Source: Winogradskyella endarachnes
GTDB lineage: Bacteria > Bacteroidota > Bacteroidia > Flavobacteriales > Flavobacteriaceae
Reading direction: 5' to 3'
Assembly: GCF_009741275.1 (NCBI RefSeq)
Contig: NZ_WOWS01000001.1
Span: 434,001-498,000, forward strand
Length of the DNA: 64,000 bases
This document shows, piece after piece, positions 1-8,432 of the stretch. Position numbers and translations under genes: made by a program. A model generated the notes under the pieces. It had not been told where the DNA came from. It saw only the letters and a program-made list of their open reading frames with translations, and made no database searches. Numbering within the stretch: the stretch's first letter is position 1; each line of letters opens with the position of its first letter.

Positions 1-831
1 TCTAATCTAATAAATACTAAATTATACAGAAAGGACGATTTGGTTGAATTATTAGATATTCCGTATTTAGGAGATGTACCGAAGACATCCAAAAAGAATA
101 AACTCGTTAAAAAGGTGGACTATACTCCAAAAGCAGAAGCTTTTCGTATATTAAAATCTAATATTGATTTTATGTTGGGAGATGTTAAAGGTCGTGCTAA
201 AAAAATATTTATAACATCAACAGTTCCACAAGAAGGTAAATCTCATACAAGTACTAATTTAGCCTCATCAATTGCATTTTCAGGAAAATCTGTATTATTA
301 ATTGAAACAGACATTAGGGTTCCAAAAATATTAGAGTATTTAAACATAATTGACCAACCAAACAAGGGATTATCAGATTATATTGCTGACACGGCACTAA
401 AACCAAAGGATGTTATATTTAAACATAAAGAAATTGAAAATTTAGATATTATTCCTTCTGGAACTATACCACCAAATCCATCTGAGTTACTAATGAGCGA
501 AAGAATGGACGAGTTATTTAATTATTTTGAAGACAAATATGATTACATAATTGCAGATACTTCTGCTGTGGGTATTGTAAGCGATACGCTATTGATATCA
601 CATTTAGCCGATATGTTTATCTATGTTGTTAGTGCAGGTAAAATTGATAGCCGCCTATTACAACATGTTGCTAAACCATTATATGCAGAAAAAAGACTAC
701 CTAAAATGACTATGTTATTAAATGGTGTTCAGCAAGGTAAAAAAGGTTATGGTGGATACGGTTACGGATATGGATACGGCAATAACCCTAACAGAAAGAA
801 AAAATGGTATGAATTTTATAAAAAAGCATAA
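1..831 (+). CDS. Wzc/CpsD-type capsular polysaccharide tyrosine kinase, C-terminal part (5' end outside window)
   Basis: The frame is open to the left edge, so this is the C-terminal part of a larger protein. It holds a bacterial tyrosine kinase (BY-kinase) P-loop domain: a Walker A region around STVPQEGKSHTSTNLA, a Walker A' region LLIETDIRVP, and a Walker B region YDYIIADTSA. Such domains form the cytoplasmic end of Wzc-like inner-membrane co-polymerases that control chain length and export of capsule or exopolysaccharide. The C-terminus has a YG-rich stretch (YGGYGYGYGYG), the usual place for the autophosphorylated tyrosine cluster. A TTG at 40 could be read as a start, but the open upstream frame makes truncation by the window edge more likely. 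A perfect palindromic terminator follows at 851-882. Confidence 0.85.
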   Translation, partial: SNLINTKLYRKDDLVELLDIPYLGDVPKTSKKNKLVKKVDYTPKAEAFRILKSNIDFMLGDVKGRAKKIFITSTVPQEGKSHTSTNLASSIAFSGKSVLLIETDIRVPKILEYLNIIDQPNKGLSDYIADTALKPKDVIFKHKEIENLDIIPSGTIPPNPSELLMSERMDELFNYFEDKYDYIIADTSAVGIVSDTLLISHLADMFIYVVSAGKIDSRLLQHVAKPLYAEKRLPKMTMLLNGVQQGKKGYGGYGYGYGYGNNPNRKKKWYEFYKKA

Positions 832-850
832 ATTACATATTCGTTAATAA

Positions 851-882
851 AAAATGCCACTTTTAATTAAAAGTGGCATTTT
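851..882. terminator. Bidirectional terminator, perfect 32-nt palindrome
   Basis: AAAATGCCACTTTTAA is followed directly by its reverse complement, giving a 16-bp stem with A and T tracts at both ends. It lies between the convergent kinase gene and proline dehydrogenase gene and can serve both. Confidence 0.85.
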
Positions 883-905
883 GCTATTTTTACAAAATTG
901 AAACA

Positions 906-2078
906 CTATAATTTTCGTCTTTTCTTCTCTGTTTTTATTAATGTTAGTTCTCTGCTTGTTTGCCCAGCAACAGAGGTATTCTCCTCTGCTCTTCTTATTA
1001 AATATGGCATAACATCTTTTACTGGACCAAATGGAATATATTTTGCAACATTATAACCCTCTGCAGCCAAGTTAAAGCTTATGTGGTCACTCATACCATA
1101 TAATTGTCCAAACCAAACATTATTATCTTGTTTAGAAATATTATAGGTTTCCATTAATTCCATTGCTAAATAACAACTCAATTCATTATGAGTACCGATA
1201 AAAACTGAAATATCATTTAAATTTCTAACAATATATTCGAGCGTTACATTAAAGTTATCATCCGTAGCTTTTTTGTTTTCACAAATTGGTGAATTGTACC
1301 CTTTTTCATTTGCTCTTTCTCGCTCTTTCTCCATATATGCACCTCGTACAATCTTCATTCCTATTTTAAAACCTTTCTTTTTAGAACGTTCGTGTAAACT
1401 TTTAAGGTAATCAAAGCGGTCCCAACGATATAATTGTAATGTATTATAAACAATAGGCACATCTTTATTATAACGCTCCATCATTTCCTCCACTAAATCA
1501 TCTGCTGCATCTTGCATCCAACTTTCCTCGCCATCTATTAAAACTTCGACATCTTTCTGTTTTGCTAATTTACAAACAGCATCAAAACGATTAACTACCC
1601 TATCCCATTCTGCTTGTTCTTCAACACTAAAAGCTTTACCTTCTGTCTTTTTTTGGTATAAATAAAACCTTCCAAATCCTGTTGGTTTAAATACAACAAT
1701 TGGCATAGCCTCCTTTTCATCACAAAAATTAATGATTTTTAATATTTTATTTAAAGCTTCATCAAATTGTTCTTCTGCAGCCTTACCTTCTACTGAGTAA
1801 TCTAAAACAGAACTAACGCCTTCTGTATATAAACTATCAATTACAGAAAGACAATCGTCTTCATTTACACCTCCACAAAAGTGATCAAAAACAGTAGACC
1901 TTATTAATCCTTCTACTGGTAAATGTGCTTTTAAGGCAAAATTTGTAGCCAGAGTCCCTATACGAACTAAAGGCTCGGAGGAAATCATTTTAAATAAAAA
2001 ATATGCTCGCTCTAATGCAGAGTCTGACTTTAATGTAAAAGCCGTCTTTGTGTTTTCAAAAAGTGAACGATTGATCAT
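906..2078 (-). CDS. Proline dehydrogenase (FAD-dependent)
   Basis: A 390-residue monofunctional proline dehydrogenase of the PutA/PRODH TIM-barrel family, which oxidises L-proline to pyrroline-5-carboxylate with FAD and passes electrons to the quinone pool. The sequence shows the family pattern: KIVRGAYMEKERERA near residue 240, where the Arg/Tyr/Glu-rich segment contacts substrate, followed by the late strand IGTHNELS and the C-terminal YIPFG and YLIRRAEEN segments, the latter carrying the substrate-binding arginine pair. No aldehyde dehydrogenase domain is fused. It is transcribed away from aroB; a TATATTTG -7 element lies just upstream (2098-2105). Confidence 0.9.
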   Translation of the reverse strand: MINRSLFENTKTAFTLKSDSALERAYFLFKMISSEPLVRIGTLATNFALKAHLPVEGLIRSTVFDHFCGGVNEDDCLSVIDSLYTEGVSSVLDYSVEGKAAEEQFDEALNKILKIINFCDEKEAMPIVVFKPTGFGRFYLYQKKTEGKAFSVEEQAEWDRVVNRFDAVCKLAKQKDVEVLIDGEESWMQDAADDLVEEMMERYNKDVPIVYNTLQLYRWDRFDYLKSLHERSKKKGFKIGMKIVRGAYMEKERERANEKGYNSPICENKKATDDNFNVTLEYIVRNLNDISVFIGTHNELSCYLAMELMETYNISKQDNNVWFGQLYGMSDHISFNLAAEGYNVAKYIPFGPVKDVMPYLIRRAEENTSVAGQTSRELTLIKTEKKRRKL

Positions 2079-2097
2079 TATAATTAAAATATATATA

Positions 2098-2105
2098 CAA
2101 ATATA
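2098..2105 (-). promoter_or_regulatory. Putative -7 promoter element for proline dehydrogenase
   Basis: The minus strand reads TATATTTG, matching the Bacteroidota -7 consensus TANNTTTG, 20 nt upstream of the start codon. I see no TTG at the expected -33 spacing, so the call rests on one box. Confidence 0.4.
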
Positions 2106-2172
2106 TTTATTATTAGTCTTATTTTTTCTGAAAAAGGGAGTATTTTCACGCTATCAATTTAGATTATATATA

Positions 2173-3243
2173 ATGGATTCTATATCAACAAAAAATGCAG
2201 TTGTTTATTTTAATTCTGAAGTTTACATAGAGTTAAATAAATACATAGAAACAACTCAACCTTCTAAAATATTTGTTTTAGTGGATACAAATACTCATGA
2301 TTATTGCTTACCTAAATTTTTAGAACAGGTAGAGTCTGGAGATATTGACATTGAAGTTATGGAAATGCCTAATGGAGAAGAAAATAAATCCATTGATATC
2401 TGTACTGGTGTTTGGGAAGCAATGTCAGAATATAATGCAGATAGAAAAAGCTTGTTAATAAATTTAGGTGGTGGTGTAGTTACTGATTTAGGTGGTTTTG
2501 TTGCTAGTACTTATATGCGCGGAATAGCCTATATTAATATACCCACGACTCTCTTAGCAATGGTAGATGCTTCAGTTGGAGGCAAAACAGGAGTTGACTT
2601 AGGTGCATTAAAAAATCAAGTAGGTGTAATAAACGAAGGTGAAATGGTTGGCGTTGACACTTCTTTTTTAGACACTCTCGCTCCTAAAGAAATGGTTTCT
2701 GGCTTTGCCGAAATGCTTAAACACGGTTTAATTTTTGATAAAGATTATTGGAATACCTTAACACATCTCGAAGCATTAGACATTTCAGATTTAGATCAAT
2801 TAATTTATGACTCCGTAGTTATTAAAAATAAAGTTGTAACTTCTGATCCGACTGAACAAGGCTTAAGAAAAATTTTAAACTTTGGACACACCCTTGGTCA
2901 TGCTATTGAAAGCTATTTTTTAGAAAATGCAGATAAAACACCTTTATTACATGGTGAAGCCATAGCTATTGGGATGCTTTTAGAAAGTTATTTGTCTACT
3001 AAAATTTGTGGTTTACCTAAAGAAGAATTAAAAATAATTAATGAAGGTATTTTAAAAACATTTACTAAAGTACCTATTACTAAAAATGATCAAAAGGTGA
3101 TTATTGATCTCTTACAATACGACAAAAAAAACAGTCATGGTATAGTTAAGTTTGTGCTCTTAGAAGCTATTGGACAACCAAAGATAGATTGTATTGTAAG
3201 CAATGAACTAATTGAAGAGGCTTTTGATTATTATGAAAGCTAA
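2173..3243 (+). CDS. aroB: 3-dehydroquinate synthase
   Basis: Catalyses the NAD- and metal-dependent cyclisation of DAHP to 3-dehydroquinate, second step of the shikimate pathway. The family signature is clear: GGGVVTDLGGFVASTYMRGI (dinucleotide binding), TTLLAMVDASVGGKTGVD, and the metal-ligand region KILNFGHTLGHAIE with a later LLHGEAIAIGM. The frame is open back to 2050, but the extra N-terminal residues are hydrophobic and lie in promoter-like AT sequence and inside the neighbouring gene; the ATG at 2173 gives 356 residues, the normal family length. Its stop codon overlaps that of the convergent DinB gene. Confidence 0.93.
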   Translation: MDSISTKNAVVYFNSEVYIELNKYIETTQPSKIFVLVDTNTHDYCLPKFLEQVESGDIDIEVMEMPNGEENKSIDICTGVWEAMSEYNADRKSLLINLGGGVVTDLGGFVASTYMRGIAYINIPTTLLAMVDASVGGKTGVDLGALKNQVGVINEGEMVGVDTSFLDTLAPKEMVSGFAEMLKHGLIFDKDYWNTLTHLEALDISDLDQLIYDSVVIKNKVVTSDPTEQGLRKILNFGHTLGHAIESYFLENADKTPLLHGEAIAIGMLLESYLSTKICGLPKEELKIINEGILKTFTKVPITKNDQKVIIDLLQYDKKNSHGIVKFVLLEAIGQPKIDCIVSNELIEEAFDYYES

Positions 3244-3743
3244 AGATAACGTTTCTTTATTACCGATACATGATGATTTTCGTGACCAGTAATAATATAA
3301 CCTAAAGCCCTAACAGATATTGGGAAACCACTAGCCTCACCTATTTTTAACAATGCATCTGTGTTAAAACTTTTATATAATGCTATGGTAGATTTTCTTA
3401 CAGCTATGTATTCCTTTATTAGGTTTTCCATACTGCGATTATTAGCATATCCATTTAAGACATAATCATCTTGCTCAAAACCCTGTAATGGCAATTTATC
3501 ATTTCTTGATATCCGTAATGCTCTATAAGAAAAGATGCGCTCCGTGTCTATAAGGTGCAGAAGTATGTCTTTAATAGTCCACTTACCTTTTGCATATGCA
3601 TATTCTTGTTTTTCTTCTGAAATGGTTTCAAAAAACGCAACTACATCTTTTAGGTTAATACTTAAACCCTCTAAAATAGAACTGTTTGTAGCATAATCAA
3701 TATAGGGTTGATAATATGAATTGTATTCATTTGAATTTATCAT
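3240..3743 (-). CDS. DinB family protein (putative metal-dependent hydrolase)
   Basis: A four-helix DinB/YfiT-like protein of about 167 residues. DinB folds bind a divalent metal through three histidines; here candidate ligands are the His in IKDILLHLIDTERIF and those in GHENHHVSVIKKRYL at the C-terminus. Members act as thiol transferases or hydrolases, but the substrate cannot be told from sequence. An upstream ATG at 3785 would extend the protein by 14 residues, but it lies inside the terminator hairpin of the upstream lrp-type gene (3774-3799), so the ATG at 3743 is preferred. The stop overlaps the aroB stop (shared CTAA). Confidence 0.8.
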   Translation of the reverse strand: MINSNEYNSYYQPYIDYATNSSILEGLSINLKDVVAFFETISEEKQEYAYAKGKWTIKDILLHLIDTERIFSYRALRISRNDKLPLQGFEQDDYVLNGYANNRSMENLIKEYIAVRKSTIALYKSFNTDALLKIGEASGFPISVRALGYIITGHENHHVSVIKKRYL

Positions 3744-3773
3744 AAGCCACCTAAAGTAATTGTTTAATAAAAA

Positions 3774-3799
3774 AGCCCTAAGCATTTAAACCAAGGGCT
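3774..3799 (-). terminator. Rho-independent terminator of the Lrp-type gene
   Basis: On the minus strand AGCCCT, a 14-nt loop and AGGGCT are followed by six T residues, about 20 nt after the regulator stop codon. Its position argues against the upstream DinB start at 3785. Confidence 0.75.
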
Positions 3800-3820
3800 A
3801 TAAGTTATAAATTAACTCAA

Positions 3821-4300
3821 TTACAATTCATTGAAAATCGTATGCATTAATCGCTTTTTATCATTAAGACTTTCTTCTAAAGAAATCATAGTTTCTGTTC
3901 TATAAACACCATCGATATCATCTAACATAAAGATAATATCTTTTGCATGCATAGTGTCTTTTGCTCTAATTTTACAGAAAATATTAAATTTACCTGTGGT
4001 TATATGAGCTACAGTTACATAAGGAATTTCATTAATACGTTCTAAAACAAATTTTGTTTGAGATGTATTTTGAAGAAAAACACCAACATAAGCAATAAAT
4101 GAATAATCAAGCTTATGATAATCTAATGTTAAAGATGAACCTCTTATAATACCAGCTTCCTCCATTTTTTTAACACGCACATGCACAGTACCAGCAGAAA
4201 TCAATAATTTCTTTGCGATATCTGTAAAAGGTATACGTGTGTTATCGATAAGCATATCGAGAATTTGATGATCAACTTCATCTAATTTAAACTTTGCCAT
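3821..4300 (-). CDS. Lrp/AsnC family transcriptional regulator
   Basis: A 159-residue feast/famine regulator. The N-terminal winged helix spans about residues 5-55 (FTDIAKKLLISAGTVHVRVK is the HTH with recognition helix), followed by the ligand-binding RAM/AsnC beta-alpha-beta domain (FIAYVGVFL ... GKFNIFCKIRAKD). Such proteins form octamers that respond to amino acids. The candidate promoter has TATTTTTG at 4326-4333. The adjacent co-oriented M14 peptidase and nearby proline dehydrogenase are plausible but unproven targets. Confidence 0.92.
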   Translation of the reverse strand: MAKFKLDEVDHQILDMLIDNTRIPFTDIAKKLLISAGTVHVRVKKMEEAGIIRGSSLTLDYHKLDYSFIAYVGVFLQNTSQTKFVLERINEIPYVTVAHITTGKFNIFCKIRAKDTMHAKDIIFMLDDIDGVYRTETMISLEESLNDKKRLMHTIFNEL

Positions 4301-4325
4301 TATTTAATAATCTTTAGATTAAACG

Positions 4326-4333
4326 CAAAAATA
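4326..4333 (-). promoter_or_regulatory. Putative -7 promoter element of the Lrp-type gene
   Basis: The minus strand reads TATTTTTG, a match to TANNTTTG, 26 nt before the start codon and downstream of the M14 stop. Confidence 0.45.
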
Positions 4334-4374
4334 AGACATTTATCCTAACGATTAATCATTAAAAATGAAATATT

Positions 4375-5520
4375 TTAAGAATATAACGAGATTTCTTCAT
4401 TATTTAACAACACGAAATCGATTTCGGAACCCTCTTGGAATTCATTATTTCCATTTACAACAACAACACCACCATTAGCTTCAACCTCTTTATGTCCAAA
4501 TTTTTCAATTAATTTTGAAATAACCTCAATTCTTGGGATAAACCTTACAAAGCCACCCTTCAAAACTTCATGAAATTGTATTCCTATATCTAAAAAATCC
4601 CTATCATCTCTACACAGTCTTACATTTCTAATAATAACATCGTAAAAACATTTCGCATTTTCAGGAATAGCTAAATACTCTATATGCTTATCTTCTTTTA
4701 TTCCTTTCGAAATAACTTCTAATCCCTTTAATATAGAGATAAACATTAATCGTCTTACCTCCTCTCTTTCGTAATCATTTGCATAATGACCAGCTTCATA
4801 CAAAATAGTTGGCACACCAAAACTCTGAAAAGTATCACCAACACAATTAATATTAAAACCATCATCATACCTACCCACAGATTCCGGTATTACTTGCTGC
4901 AGCAAATCATTTATTTCTGAAATAATTGTCATTGCTACTTTTCTATTAGGCGTTAACGAACGATTTTCATCTTGAGCTGGCGATAGAAACGATAGTGTTG
5001 CTATATTATTTTTTTCACCTGCGCTAAAAATTGTTCTTTGGCCATGAAGATTAAAACAGTAATTTGGCTGAAAATCATTATAAACTTCTCGCAACAAAAT
5101 ACTCTCTGGCTGACTTAAATCTTGAGCATCTCTATTTAGATCAACTTTGCTAGCATTAACACGTGTATATTTTTCTGCACCATCAGGATTTAAAATAGGA
5201 ATTACACATAAGGTACAGGTTTCTAAAATTGAGTTAACTAAAATATCTTTTTTTTCAAACAAATTAAAACAGTCAAAAAGAGCTTTTGTAGATGTAGATT
5301 CATTACCGTGCATTTGCGACCATAACAATATTTTAATTGGCCCTGTCCCAAATTTAAATCCATAAATTGGTCTATTTTCTACAGACTTGCCCAGCACATT
5401 TATTCTTGATTTTTTATAGCTATTGAAACATTTTTCAATATGAGAATTAGTTATATACCTACCATTTAATAGCGGTGTCTTCACTAAAGAAAATGCATTA
5501 TTTAAAAGCTCTAAATTCAT
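4375..5520 (-). CDS. M14 family zinc carboxypeptidase
   Basis: A 381-residue metallocarboxypeptidase of the M14 type. Zinc ligands are seen in WSQMHGNESTSTKAL (His and Glu of HxxE) and in FNLHGQRT (third His). NPDGAEKYTRVNASKVDLNRD is the typical substrate-binding segment with its Asn-Arg pair, and YEAGHYAND carries the likely catalytic Glu. No signal peptide is visible at the N-terminus (MNLELLNNAFSLVK), so it probably acts in the cytoplasm on peptides or modified amino acids. Beyond about residue 280 there is a small beta-rich C-terminal region. It is divergent from an XRE regulator, with repeated ACATTTGT boxes between them. Confidence 0.88.
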   Translation of the reverse strand: MNLELLNNAFSLVKTPLLNGRYITNSHIEKCFNSYKKSRINVLGKSVENRPIYGFKFGTGPIKILLWSQMHGNESTSTKALFDCFNLFEKKDILVNSILETCTLCVIPILNPDGAEKYTRVNASKVDLNRDAQDLSQPESILLREVYNDFQPNYCFNLHGQRTIFSAGEKNNIATLSFLSPAQDENRSLTPNRKVAMTIISEINDLLQQVIPESVGRYDDGFNINCVGDTFQSFGVPTILYEAGHYANDYEREEVRRLMFISILKGLEVISKGIKEDKHIEYLAIPENAKCFYDVIIRNVRLCRDDRDFLDIGIQFHEVLKGGFVRFIPRIEVISKLIEKFGHKEVEANGGVVVVNGNNEFQEGSEIDFVLLNNEEISLYS

Positions 5521-5537
5521 ATGATAAAATTATTTGC

Positions 5538-5572
5538 TACAAATGTAATCATTTGAAAATTTACATTTGTAA
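5538..5572. promoter_or_regulatory. Operator/promoter boxes upstream of the M14 gene
   Basis: Two copies of the octamer ACATTTGT occur in opposite orientation: ACAAATGT at 5539-5546 and ACATTTGT at 5563-5570, the latter inside TTACATTTGTAA. On the minus strand the first copy also forms TACATTTG, a -7 element match located just upstream of the peptidase start codon. The repeats may be a regulator binding site, promoter elements, or both. Confidence 0.5.
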
Positions 5573-5776
5573 ACAGTTGTAATTCACAATATTTGTTACA
5601 ATATTAAACAGTGTTTTTAAAAATCTGTTAGATAAACAATGTGTTAATCTACATATATCTATTTAATAAAATAAATTATTATCAAATTGCTTTAATTCAG
5701 TGTTTTACAAGTTTTATTTAAACAAAAAAAACAACTACATGTTAATGTTTTTAATACAATTAACACTAATTAAAAA

Positions 5777-5794
5777 ACAAATGTTTACATTTGT
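5777..5794. promoter_or_regulatory. Inverted-repeat operator upstream of the XRE regulator
   Basis: ACAAATGT, TT, ACATTTGT forms a perfect 8-bp inverted repeat with a 2-nt spacer. It includes TACATTTG at 5786-5793, a match to the -7 element for the regulator starting at 5825. The same octamer occurs twice at the other end of the divergent spacer (5539-5570), suggesting one regulator for both genes, most simply the XRE protein. Confidence 0.55.
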
Positions 5795-5824
5795 ATAAAT
5801 TAAAAGGCTGAATTAAAGTTTACA

Positions 5825-6211
5825 ATGATAAACCACAAAGAGTTTACGGAACGACTGCAAAAAATCATTGATTTTTATAATGAAACTGCCTCTAGTTTTG
5901 CTGAAAAAATTGGTGTACAACGCTCTAGCATTTCGCATATATTATCAGGAAGAAATAAGCCAAGTTTAGACTTTGTAATGAAAGTTCTTAATGCCTACCC
6001 TGAAGTAGAATTATACTGGCTACTTAAAGGCATAGGAAATTTTCCTTTTACAAAAAGAACTAATGAAATTGAAACCACAATTAAACCAAAAGAGAAGCAC
6101 AGTGTTCAAAATACTTTTGTAGAAAACAAAACTGAAACTTCTAAAAATTCAGACATAGAAAAAATTGTTATTTTCTACACAGATGGCACTTTTAAAAGCT
6201 ATAACCCGTAA
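5825..6211 (+). CDS. XRE-family helix-turn-helix transcriptional regulator
   Basis: 128 residues with a Cro/CI-type HTH at about residues 10-65: SSFAEKIGVQRSSISHILSG followed by RNKPSLDFVMKVL is a textbook match. The remaining ~60 residues are polar and probably disordered, ending in a short strand segment (KIVIFYTDGTFKSY). There is no peptidase or sensory domain. It is divergent from the M14 carboxypeptidase, with ACATTTGT octamers next to both genes, so autoregulation and control of the peptidase are likely. No phage genes surround it, so a prophage repressor reading is not favoured. Confidence 0.9.
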   Translation: MINHKEFTERLQKIIDFYNETASSFAEKIGVQRSSISHILSGRNKPSLDFVMKVLNAYPEVELYWLLKGIGNFPFTKRTNEIETTIKPKEKHSVQNTFVENKTETSKNSDIEKIVIFYTDGTFKSYNP

Positions 6212-6252
6212 AACTAGAATAGCTATTTATTATCTTTGTAAAAAGATTCACA

Positions 6253-6639
6253 ATGAAAATACGAATTGGCTTTATATTTTTAATCTCACTAACAAGTTGC
6301 TACTCCATTAAAAGAGAATGTAAAGACTTTAAAACAGGTACATTTGAATTCACCTACACCATAGATGGTATTAAACACACTTCTAAATTTAAACGAACAG
6401 AAAAATACAATATCGACTACCACAATAACAAGGCTGACTCATCCTCTATTCGCTGGATAAATGATTGCGAATTTATTCTCAAAAAACTACATCCAACTAG
6501 TAATTCCGAGAAGGATGCTATTCACATGAAAATCCTTACTACAACTGAAGACTCATATACGTTTGAATATAAACTAGCTGTAAAAAGACCAAATAAACCT
6601 CTTAATATTGAACAAGGCATTGCCAAAAAACTAGATTAA
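6253..6639 (+). CDS. Small lipoprotein of unknown function
   Basis: 128 residues with a lipoprotein signal peptide (hydrophobic stretch then LTSC at about residue 16). The mature part begins YSIKRECKDFKTGTFEFTY and looks beta-rich, ending in a charged tail. It contains a Cys-Lys-Asp segment and a second pair RWINDCEFIL, so two cysteines could form a disulfide in the periplasm. It lies 5 nt upstream of terC in the same direction and may be co-transcribed. I recognise it only as a family common in Flavobacteriaceae; no function is assigned. Confidence 0.75.
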   Translation: MKIRIGFIFLISLTSCYSIKRECKDFKTGTFEFTYTIDGIKHTSKFKRTEKYNIDYHNNKADSSSIRWINDCEFILKKLHPTSNSEKDAIHMKILTTTEDSYTFEYKLAVKRPNKPLNIEQGIAKKLD

Positions 6640-6643
6640 CACA

Positions 6644-7438
6644 ATGTTAGATTTTCTATTAACAACAGATGCTATAATGGCTCTTTTAACTTTAACATTC
6701 TTAGAAATCATTCTAGGAATCGACAACATAGTTTTCATATCAATTGCCGCGAATAAATTACAAGAAAACCAACGCAATAAAGCCACAAACATCGGCCTTA
6801 TTCTCGCTATGCTACAGAGAATTATATTATTGTTTTTTGTTTCATTCTTAGTAGGATTAAGTAAGCCTTTCTTTACTATAAAATTATCTTGGATAAATGC
6901 CGAAATAAGCTGGCAAGCATTAATTTTATTTGTTGGCGGATTGTTTTTAATTTATAAAAGCACAACAGAGATTAGAGAAAAGGTTGAAGACCCAAATTAT
7001 GACGAAGATAATGCAAAGTCTAAAGTTATAAAATCACTAAGCAATGCTATAGTTCAAATTGTGATTATTGATTTTATTTTTTCAATAGACTCAATTTTAA
7101 CTGCGGTAGGAATGACAAACGGCTTACACAACAACCATAATTACACATTAGTATTAATGATAATCGCTGTAATGATATCTATTGCAATAATGATAGGGTT
7201 TGCAAACCCTATTAGAAAATTTATAGATGCACATCCTAGTATTCAGATATTAGGACTAGCATTTTTAATCTTAATTGGTTTTATGTTAATTACTGAAGCA
7301 GCACATCTATCTCACACCAAATTATTTAACCAAACCGTTGGAGCTATTCCTAAAGGTTATCTTTATTTTGCAATTGCCTTTTCGTTATTTGTAGAGTTTT
7401 TGAATTTTAAAACAGTGAAGAAAAACCTAAAAAAGTAA
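6644..7438 (+). CDS. TerC family integral membrane protein
   Basis: 264 residues with about seven transmembrane helices. The TerC family has been linked to manganese export and metal loading of exported proteins. Acidic and polar motifs in the membrane match the family: LEIILGIDNIVFISI in TM1-2 and IDFIFSIDSILTAVGMT, both with conserved intramembrane Asp residues, separated by a cytoplasmic loop (EDPNYDEDNAKS). The stop codon overlaps the start of the next gene by one base, so the two are probably translated from one message. Confidence 0.9.
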   Translation: MLDFLLTTDAIMALLTLTFLEIILGIDNIVFISIAANKLQENQRNKATNIGLILAMLQRIILLFFVSFLVGLSKPFFTIKLSWINAEISWQALILFVGGLFLIYKSTTEIREKVEDPNYDEDNAKSKVIKSLSNAIVQIVIIDFIFSIDSILTAVGMTNGLHNNHNYTLVLMIIAVMISIAIMIGFANPIRKFIDAHPSIQILGLAFLILIGFMLITEAAHLSHTKLFNQTVGAIPKGYLYFAIAFSLFVEFLNFKTVKKNLKK

Positions 7439-8283
7439 TGAACGTAAAAAGTAAAGTACAATTTTTTTTTTTAATACTAATAGCTTTATTTAGTTGCAAT
7501 CACCAAAAAGAAAAATTAGGATACCAGACAACACTAGATATAAACAAAGAATATTATGTTATTTATTTGGCAGGGCAATCAAATATGGCTGGCCTAGGTA
7601 ATGTTAGCCAATTAACAGATAAAACACTACCAAATAATGTATCTTTTTTTAATTACAGTACAGATACAAAACTAAATTCACTGCCCTATAATTTTGGACC
7701 CGAAGTAGGACTAGCAAAAAAACTAAATGAAAAATTTCCGAATTTAAATTTCATTTTTATAAAATATGCTATAAGCGGGTCTTCAATATCTGAATGGCTT
7801 CCAAACGTTGAATCTCAGATAGAGAGAAATATAGATTTTGGAGAAATTTATCTAAATTTTTTAAAAATGTCTAAATCCATTACTGATAATTACAAAACTC
7901 AAAACTTGGCATTTATATGGATGCAAGGTGAAGCAGACGCATGTTATAAAAACACCTCAAAGTCTTATGAAACTTATTTGAAATCCTTAATAGATAGGGT
8001 TAGAAAAGATTTTAACAATGATAACTTACCCTTTATTTTCGGCAAAGTAAATACAGAACATAAAATCTTTAAATTTGTACCAGAAATACAACAAGCTCAA
8101 TTACACATTAATTCTCTAATAACAAATACCTACCTAATAGATACTGATAATTTAGAAAAACTAAATGACAATATTCATTACTCCACACAAGGACAATTAG
8201 ATTTAGGAAAAGCATTTGGAACTACTGTAAATGAATTAATTATACAAAAAACAACAGATTTCATTGAGACTAATAAAGATTAA
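7438..8283 (+). CDS. SGNH/SASA-family esterase lipoprotein (sialate O-acetylesterase-like)
   Basis: 281 residues with a lipoprotein signal (ALFSC near residue 20), so anchored to a membrane. The catalytic domain begins with IYLAGQSNMAG, the typical first block of the SASA/CE6-type carbohydrate esterases, with nucleophile Ser48. The block IWMQGEADA and the C-terminal DNIHYS (Asp244 and His247) complete the expected catalytic set. Family members remove O-acetyl groups from sugars. Position just upstream of an MBOAT acyltransferase suggests opposing roles in polysaccharide acylation, but the substrate is inference. Confidence 0.82.
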   Translation: MNVKSKVQFFFLILIALFSCNHQKEKLGYQTTLDINKEYYVIYLAGQSNMAGLGNVSQLTDKTLPNNVSFFNYSTDTKLNSLPYNFGPEVGLAKKLNEKFPNLNFIFIKYAISGSSISEWLPNVESQIERNIDFGEIYLNFLKMSKSITDNYKTQNLAFIWMQGEADACYKNTSKSYETYLKSLIDRVRKDFNNDNLPFIFGKVNTEHKIFKFVPEIQQAQLHINSLITNTYLIDTDNLEKLNDNIHYSTQGQLDLGKAFGTTVNELIIQKTTDFIETNKD

Positions 8284-8432
8284 TTTTATTTATTTAAAGT
8301 TTTGCTATAGAACGACATAATTATACGATTTAACTAAAAACAAGAATTAATTGCTTCAACCGTTTTACCATTAACTATATTTCGCGAAAATTAAATTCTT
8401 TAGAAAAAACATTTCACTAATAAAATTCAATA

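Noticed and set aside
5825..6211. Phage repressor
   Set aside because: XRE-type HTH alone is not a prophage; no phage structural, integrase or lysis genes nearby.
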